From DASZIT01 sp036268775 (GTDB taxonomy: Bacteria > Actinomycetota > Acidimicrobiia > Acidimicrobiales > RAAP-2), in assembly GCA_036268775.1 (NCBI GenBank), contig DATATM010000026.1:176517-240516 (forward strand): a DNA stretch of 64,000 nt, read 5' to 3'. The position numbers were made by a program, and so were the translations under genes. Shown piece after piece: positions 59,622 to 64,000 of the stretch; positions within the stretch are counted from its first letter, which is position 1; every line of letters starts with the position of its first letter. The notes below the pieces were generated by a model. The model made no database searches. It was not told the origin of the DNA and was given only the letters and a program-made list of their open reading frames with translations.

Positions 59622-60583
59622 CCGAATGGGGCTACACGATGATGTGCGAACAGTCAGGGCCGAAAGCCCTGGTTGCCGATGTGGTGGCGGCCGAAGCCGC
59701 CGGCTTCGGCTTCGCGGTCATCTCCGACCACTACTTCCCCTGGCTCGACGCCCAGGGGCACTCTCCCTACGCCTGGTCCGTCCTCGGAGCCGCCGCCCAG
59801 GCCACCGATCAGATCGATCTGATGACCTACGTCACCTGTCCGATCAAGCGGTACCACCCGGCGGTGGTGGCGCAGAAGGCGGCGACCGTGGCGCTGCTCT
59901 CCGACAATCGCTTCACCCTGGGTCTGGGGGCCGGGGAGAACCTGAATGAGCACGTCACCGGCGGAGCCTGGCCACCCGTGAATGTCCGCCACCAGAGGCT
60001 GGCGGAGGCAGTGGACATCATCCGGGGGCTATGGAAGGGCGGCTACCTGAACTATGAGGGAAAGCACTTCCAGGTCGACTCGGCCAAGGTCTGGGATCTT
60101 CCTGACCAGCCCATTCCCCTTGGCATCGCGGTGTCCGGGGCCGATTCTTGTGAGCTGGCCGGCAACCGGGCGGACGTGATGATCGCCACCGAACCCGAGC
60201 GCCGCCTCATCGATCTGTTCGAGGCCGCCGGCGGGTCCGGAAAGCCCAAGGTGGGCCAGATCCCGGTCTGCTTCGACCCCGACCGCGAAGCTGCCATCCG
60301 TAGGGCCCACGACCAGTTTCGATGGTTCGGCGGCGGGTGGAAGGTCAATTCGGAGCTGCCGGGGACCGCCGGGTTCGCCGGTGCCTCCCAGTTCGTGACC
60401 CCGCAAGCGGTGGCCGAATCGATCCCCTGCGGCTCGGACGTCGGCGAGTTCGTGAAGGCGATCGAGGTGTTTCCGAGTGCCGGGTACTCCCACGTGGCGC
60501 TGGTCCAGGTGGGTGGCGAGCACCAGACCCCCTTCATCGAATGGGCCGAGAAGGAACTTCTCCCCGCCCTCAACGACGGCTGA
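59618..60583 (+). CDS. F420-dependent LLM-class oxidoreductase (TIGR03557 type)
   Basis: A 321-residue LLM enzyme starting at TTG 59618. It reads MTEWGYTMMCEQSGPKALVADVVAAEAAGFGFAVISDHYFPWLDAQGHSPYAWSVLGAAAQATDQIDLMTYVTCPIKRYHPAVVAQKAATVALLSDNRFTLGLGAGENLNEHV. This is the TIGR03557 family, related to F420-dependent glucose-6-phosphate dehydrogenase. It is a clear paralogue of the protein at 36981; the SDHYFPW and GAGENLNEHV motifs correspond. The reaction is unknown. It is the last gene of a likely three-gene unit with DUF7218 and DoxX. Confidence 0.92.
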   Translation: MTEWGYTMMCEQSGPKALVADVVAAEAAGFGFAVISDHYFPWLDAQGHSPYAWSVLGAAAQATDQIDLMTYVTCPIKRYHPAVVAQKAATVALLSDNRFTLGLGAGENLNEHVTGGAWPPVNVRHQRLAEAVDIIRGLWKGGYLNYEGKHFQVDSAKVWDLPDQPIPLGIAVSGADSCELAGNRADVMIATEPERRLIDLFEAAGGSGKPKVGQIPVCFDPDREAAIRRAHDQFRWFGGGWKVNSELPGTAGFAGASQFVTPQAVAESIPCGSDVGEFVKAIEVFPSAGYSHVALVQVGGEHQTPFIEWAEKELLPALNDG

Positions 60584-60709
60584 CCGGCCCAACGCGTTCC
60601 ACAAGGGGCCCCCTCCACCCCCGAGCCGTCATGAGGCGCCCACCAGGTGCTATACCCGCGGTACTGACCCGCCCAATTGGCTGGGTGACAGGTACGCGAA
60701 CGGAATCCC

Positions 60710-63046
60710 ATGGTCGACGCAAGGCGCGAGGAAGTCGAGATTCTGCTCGAGGCCGATCGGGCTGCCCAACTGGCCGGCGAGTCGGCCGCCCAATGGTGGC
60801 GGGCGCTGGTCGATGCCGCCGAGAACGCGGTGACCAGCGATTCTCTCGACGTACTGCTTCGTCAAGCCCTCGAGTCGATGCGGCGCGGTTTCCGGGCCGA
60901 CGCCATCGCCCTTCTGTTGGCCGATGAAACGGAGGGTGAGCTGATCGTCCGGGCCGCCACCGGGCTCAGCGAAGAGGTCACCATCGGGTTGGGGATCCGG
61001 TCCGGCGAGGGGATGGCGGGACAGGTCATCGCCCGTCGCCAGCCCCTCATCGTCGACGACCTCTCCCAGATCGCCGTCGTCTCCCCCGTGCTCCGAGACA
61101 GCGGCCTGAGGTCGGTGGTCGCGGTGCCGTTGCTCTCCGACGGACGAGTCCTGGGCGTCGTCTACGCCGGGAGCCGGCAGTTGGCCCGATTCGCCGCCGC
61201 CGACGCTGACGCACTGGAACTGATTGCCGACCGACTAGCCGGCGCCATTCGACGGGTACAACTGTTCGAAGCAGAGCGGGCCGCTCGGGGCGAGGCCGAA
61301 CAACTCGCCGCTCGCCTGCGCCAAATGCAAGCCATCACGTCGGCACTGGTCGGTACCTCCACGGCGGAGGACATCGCCACGGTGCTGGCGGAGTCGATGT
61401 CGTCGCACGTTCCGGATGGCCAACGCCGTTGGGGGAGCGTCTGGGTGGTCCGGGCGGACGCCATCGAACTGGCGAGCGATCTCAGTCTCTCGCCAGCGGC
61501 AGCGGGAATCGGCTCGGTGCCTCTCGACAGCGGGCTACCCCTGGCGGTAGCCGTTCGGGAATGCCAGCCGATCTATGTCACCGATCCCGCCCAGGCAGTG
61601 TCCGAGTTCCCATCGCTCGCCGGTGTCCCCAGCATCGCAGAGAGCTTCGCAGTGCTTCCGATCTTGCTCGACGACAAGTGCTCTGGGGCGCTGGTGGTGG
61701 CGTTCGAGTCCAGCCACCACTTCGATGCGGCGGAGCGCGCCTTCATGGCGGCAGTCGTCGATCAAGCCGCCCAGGCCCTTGATCGGGCCGCCCTCTACGC
61801 CCAGCTCGCCGATCTGGCCAACATGAGCTCCTTCTTCGCCGAAGCCGCCAAGGTACTGGCCGAAGCCTCCACCTTTGCCGACACGCTCGAACGCCTGGCC
61901 ACCTTGGCCCTCCCCGCCCTCGGCGATATCTGCCTCATCGACGTGGTGGGTGAAAGGGGCGAGCTGGAACGGCGGGTGGCCAGACATCGGGACCCAGGCC
62001 TCCAGCCCCTGGTCGACCGCCTCCGGACCCAGTACCCACCCCAACTCTCGGGTCCCCACCCGGCGGCAGAAGTGACCCGAATCGGGTCAGTCCGCTGGTC
62101 GGCCCAGATGACCGACGAGTTCCTGCGATCCACCACCATCGATGACGGTCACTACGAGATCACCAAGGCCCTGGGCTTCCGCTCCTACTTGGCGGTCCCG
62201 CTCAAGAGCGATGGACATGTGCTCGGCTCGGTGACCTTCGTTTCGGCCAGTCGATCGTTCGGGTCGAAGGATGCGGCGTTCGCCCAGCTGCTGGCCCAGC
62301 AGGTGGCCGCCGTCGTCTACAACGCCCGCCAATCCGACTCGGCTCTGCAGACCTCCCGCGTCCTCCAGGACAGCCTGCTTCCCCAGCACCTGCCGGACAT
62401 CCCGGGACTCCGAATCGAGACCCGGTACCTGGCCGCCACCCGCGGCCTGGAGGTGGGGGGCGACTTCTACGACGTGGTCCTGCTGCCCCACCACCAGGTT
62501 GGCTTCAGCATCGGCGACGTGGCGGGCCACGATCGGCACGCGGCGGCGTTAATGGGTCAGCTCCGCAGCGCCTACCGGGCCCTCACCGGCCAGGTCAGCA
62601 GCCCCGCGGAGCTCATCTCGGCCCTCCGTGGGAGTTGGGAACTTCTCGACATCGACCGCATCACCACCGCGCTGTTTGCCCAACTCGATCACCGGAATGG
62701 CGAGCTGGTGATGGCTTCGGCCGGGCACTACCCGCCCCTCCTCATCGGAAGCGGGAAGACTCAGTTTCTGCCGGTCCCCCCGAGCACCCCCCTCGGCGCA
62801 CCCGCGGCTCCGGTCCACCAGTGGTCGGGAACCCTCGGTCAGGGAGAGGTCCTGTTGTTCTATACCGACGGCGCCATTGACGAGCGCTACGCCGGCAGCA
62901 CGGCCAGCATGGAGCGGTTGGCGGAGGTCGCCTCCGATGGGGACCTTGATCCGACCTCGGTGTGCAAACGGGTAGTCGAGCTCCTGGACGAGGAGCGGAT
63001 CGACGACGTGGCCCTCTTGGCCGTCTCCCGGGTTAACAGTCTTTAG
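60710..63046 (+). CDS. Three-GAF, SpoIIE-type PP2C phosphatase
   Basis: A 778-residue regulator. The first GAF domain is about residues 45-185 (IRSGEGMAGQVIARRQPLIVDDLSQ), the second about 205-360 (FAVLPILLDDKCSGALVVAFESS), the third about 380-545 (YLAVPLKSDGHVLGSVTFVS). A coiled linker leads to a PP2C/SpoIIE domain with LEVGGDFYDVVLLPHHQVGFSIGDVAGHDRHAAALMGQLRSAYRAL, ITTALFAQLDHRNGELVMASAGHYPPLLI and GQGEVLLFYTDGAID. Metal-binding Asp residues are in GGDFYDV, GDVAGHD and YTDGAID. Such proteins dephosphorylate anti-anti-sigma factors in partner-switching systems. A stress sigma factor would be the natural output. Confidence 0.93.
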   Translation: MVDARREEVEILLEADRAAQLAGESAAQWWRALVDAAENAVTSDSLDVLLRQALESMRRGFRADAIALLLADETEGELIVRAATGLSEEVTIGLGIRSGEGMAGQVIARRQPLIVDDLSQIAVVSPVLRDSGLRSVVAVPLLSDGRVLGVVYAGSRQLARFAAADADALELIADRLAGAIRRVQLFEAERAARGEAEQLAARLRQMQAITSALVGTSTAEDIATVLAESMSSHVPDGQRRWGSVWVVRADAIELASDLSLSPAAAGIGSVPLDSGLPLAVAVRECQPIYVTDPAQAVSEFPSLAGVPSIAESFAVLPILLDDKCSGALVVAFESSHHFDAAERAFMAAVVDQAAQALDRAALYAQLADLANMSSFFAEAAKVLAEASTFADTLERLATLALPALGDICLIDVVGERGELERRVARHRDPGLQPLVDRLRTQYPPQLSGPHPAAEVTRIGSVRWSAQMTDEFLRSTTIDDGHYEITKALGFRSYLAVPLKSDGHVLGSVTFVSASRSFGSKDAAFAQLLAQQVAAVVYNARQSDSALQTSRVLQDSLLPQHLPDIPGLRIETRYLAATRGLEVGGDFYDVVLLPHHQVGFSIGDVAGHDRHAAALMGQLRSAYRALTGQVSSPAELISALRGSWELLDIDRITTALFAQLDHRNGELVMASAGHYPPLLIGSGKTQFLPVPPSTPLGAPAAPVHQWSGTLGQGEVLLFYTDGAIDERYAGSTASMERLAEVASDGDLDPTSVCKRVVELLDEERIDDVALLAVSRVNSL

Positions 63047-63069
63047 AACTTCTGGCTCGATCCCGAAGA

Positions 63070-63120
63070 CGCGACATCGACTCCCGGCACTCGGGCAGCA
63101 GGAGTCGATGCGCGATGTCG
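63070..63120 (+). terminator. Hairpin after the SpoIIE-type gene
   Basis: CGACATCGACTC (63072-63083) can pair with GAGTCGATG (63102-63110, one bulged A), or alternatively with CGATGTCG (63113-63120). An inner CCCG/CGGG hairpin lies at 63083-63095. It is placed 24 nt after the stop codon. Confidence 0.45.
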
Positions 63121-63176
63121 ATCCATTACCCGGCGGGCAGGCCGGACAAACCCCCAGAATCGCTGACGCCGATCCC

Positions 63177-63203
63177 GGCTAACGAACTCTGACAAATGGG
63201 TAT
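63177..63203 (+). promoter_or_regulatory. SigF/SigB-type promoter of the UdgX-type gene
   Basis: GGCT (63177-63180), 17-nt spacer, GGGTAT (63198-63203). The -10 is perfect, the -35 has one mismatch to GGTT. Transcription would start within a few bases of the ATG at 63212, making the message nearly leaderless; no Shine-Dalgarno is present. Confidence 0.48.
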
Positions 63204-63211
63204 CAATCCGG

Positions 63212-63832
63212 ATGATGGGTGCTGAAGCCTTCCTTCCCAACCGGCGAGACGACCTCGCCGCCCTCCGCACCGCCAGTGCCGGATGCCAGGGGTGTGGTCT
63301 CTTCGCACAGGCCACTCAGACCGTGTTCGGCGATGGCAATCCCCACGCTTCAGTCATGCTGGTCGGCGAACAGCCCGGTGACCAAGAGGACATCACCGGG
63401 GAACCCTTCGTCGGACCGGCCGGAACCCTCCTCGACCGCGCCCTGGCCGAGGCGGGAATCGATCGCGGCAAGCTCTATATCACCAACGCGGTGAAGCACT
63501 TCAAGTGGGAGCCGAAAGGGAAGATCCGGCTTCACAAGAAGCCGGGAGCCCGGGAGGTGACGGCCTGCAAGCCTTGGGTCCTGGCCGAAATCGACGCGGT
63601 CAGGCCGGAGTTCATCCTCTGCCTCGGCGCCACCGCGGCGCAATCACTGCTGAGCCCGGATTTCCGGGTGACTCGGCAACGGGGCCAGATCTTGGAGGGG
63701 CCTCGGGGGACGCCGGTGAGCGCCACCGTGCACCCCTCTTCGATCCTGCGGGTCCGGGACGAATCCGAGCGAGCCACCGAGATGGCCCGCTTCGTCGAAG
63801 ACCTCCGGATGGCCGTCGACTTCGAGCGGTGA
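63212..63832 (+). CDS. UdgX-type uracil-DNA glycosylase / uracil-DNA crosslinking protein
   Basis: A 206-residue family-4-like Fe-S uracil-DNA glycosylase. Motifs are VGEQPGDQEDITGEPFVGPAGTLLDRAL (catalytic loop), LYITNAVKHFKWEP, and ATVHPSSILR near residue 177. The cluster Cys include GCQGCG near residue 25 and CKPW near 117. It has the extra loop PKGKIRLHKKPG with His108. In mycobacterial UdgX the equivalent loop (KRRIH) carries the His that forms a covalent bond to the abasic sugar after uracil excision. The presence of that His supports UdgX rather than ordinary family 4. Start at ATG 63212; a stress-type promoter lies directly upstream. Confidence 0.9.
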   Translation: MMGAEAFLPNRRDDLAALRTASAGCQGCGLFAQATQTVFGDGNPHASVMLVGEQPGDQEDITGEPFVGPAGTLLDRALAEAGIDRGKLYITNAVKHFKWEPKGKIRLHKKPGAREVTACKPWVLAEIDAVRPEFILCLGATAAQSLLSPDFRVTRQRGQILEGPRGTPVSATVHPSSILRVRDESERATEMARFVEDLRMAVDFER

Positions 63833-63910
63833 CCGGCAGCTACCGCTTCAGTCCCGATTGCCCTCGCACCGGCTGACCGGGTCACCCCCAGCCAGCCGGC
63901 ATCGACGAGA

Positions 63911-64000
63911 TCAGAAGCGGGTGGCCATCCCGACGATCGGCTGGTTGAGGGGCTGGCCCCCGGCGGACCCGTAGAAGGGGGCGTCCCCGAAGCTGAAGAT
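63911..64000 (-). CDS. C-terminal end of a repeat-containing secreted protein (5' part outside window)
   Basis: The minus strand reads 29 codons, IFSFGDAPFYGSAGGQPLNQPIVGMATRF, then TGA. This is one unit of a Gly/Asp-rich repeat (GGIFxFGDAxFYGSxGGxxLNxPIVGMAxT) that I know from long secreted or cell-wall proteins of Acidimicrobiia, often fused to hydrolase or peptidase domains. The rest of the protein lies beyond the right edge, so its main domain is unknown. The repeat supports the Acidimicrobiia placement of the genome. Confidence 0.75.
   Translation of the reverse strand: MFSFGDAPFYGSAGGQPLNQPIVGMATRF

Noticed and set aside
1..64000. CRISPR arrays, transposons, integrases, rRNA or tRNA genes
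   Set aside because: No regularly spaced repeats, no recognisable transposase/integrase protein and no rRNA/tRNA signature found on either strand by eye.

Overview
The window is a 64 kb piece of a high-GC, gene-dense actinobacterial chromosome. Several signals point to the class Acidimicrobiia or a close relative: mycofactocin genes, several F420-type oxidoreductases, GlgE/TreS glycogen-trehalose metabolism, an Rpf-like secreted protein and, at the right edge, the last copy of a 'FGDAxFYGS..GG..LNQPIVGMA' repeat that I associate with secreted Acidimicrobiia proteins. No rRNA, tRNA, CRISPR array, transposase, integrase or phage gene is visible. Genes are tightly packed, many with 1-4 nt start/stop overlaps and GTG or TTG starts.

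Layout. 2-3772: end of a mycofactocin cluster (ETF-beta-like protein cut by the window edge, MftE, mycofactocin-coupled SDR, MftF). 3773-7709: long structured leader and Rpf-like protein, small membrane proteins, cold-shock protein, metal-receptor-like protein. 7717-17131: MarR, TAP-like lipoprotein hydrolase, MFS, phosphatase, MMPL exporter, Tat-exported phosphoesterase. 17132-25780: aldehyde dehydrogenase, a MarR plus heterodimeric ABC exporter operon with a self-overlapping operator, patatin, aquaporin, duplicated-domain lipoprotein. 25921-33333: MetE; a two-gene ATP-grasp plus radical SAM operon whose radical SAM protein ends in a CCSEP tail; divergent NfuA-like gene; DUF169; PdxH; small hydrophobic protein. 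33546-36922: NHEJ module with Ku and a LigD split into separate polymerase and phosphoesterase-ligase proteins. 36981-55420: a seven-gene glycogen/trehalose operon (glgE, treS-mak fusion, malQ, glgB, treZ, glgX, treY) bracketed by two paralogous hemerythrin genes. 55630-63832: FNT channel, DUF899, a Ddn-like F420 enzyme plus TetR behind a near-perfect 37-bp palindrome, stress-type small proteins, an F420 LLM enzyme, a three-GAF SpoIIE-type phosphatase, and a UdgX-type uracil-DNA glycosylase.

The main regulatory observation is a recurring promoter of the actinobacterial SigF/SigB type (GGTTT or GTTT, 15-17 nt, GGGTAC/T or GGGAAG). It lies before glgE, before both hemerythrin genes, before udgX, and in weaker form before the small hydrophobic protein and the DUF7218-like gene. 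Together with the SpoIIE-type phosphatase this suggests that a general-stress sigma factor drives carbohydrate storage, trehalose synthesis, oxygen/iron-binding proteins and DNA protection here.

The best candidates for incompletely described biology are the CCSEP-tail radical SAM/ATP-grasp pair (28237-30867) and the stress-promoter network around the glycogen/trehalose operon. Coordinates of starts were adjusted by eye using Shine-Dalgarno sequences, gene overlaps and family knowledge. Family assignments rest on recognised motifs, not on database searches.
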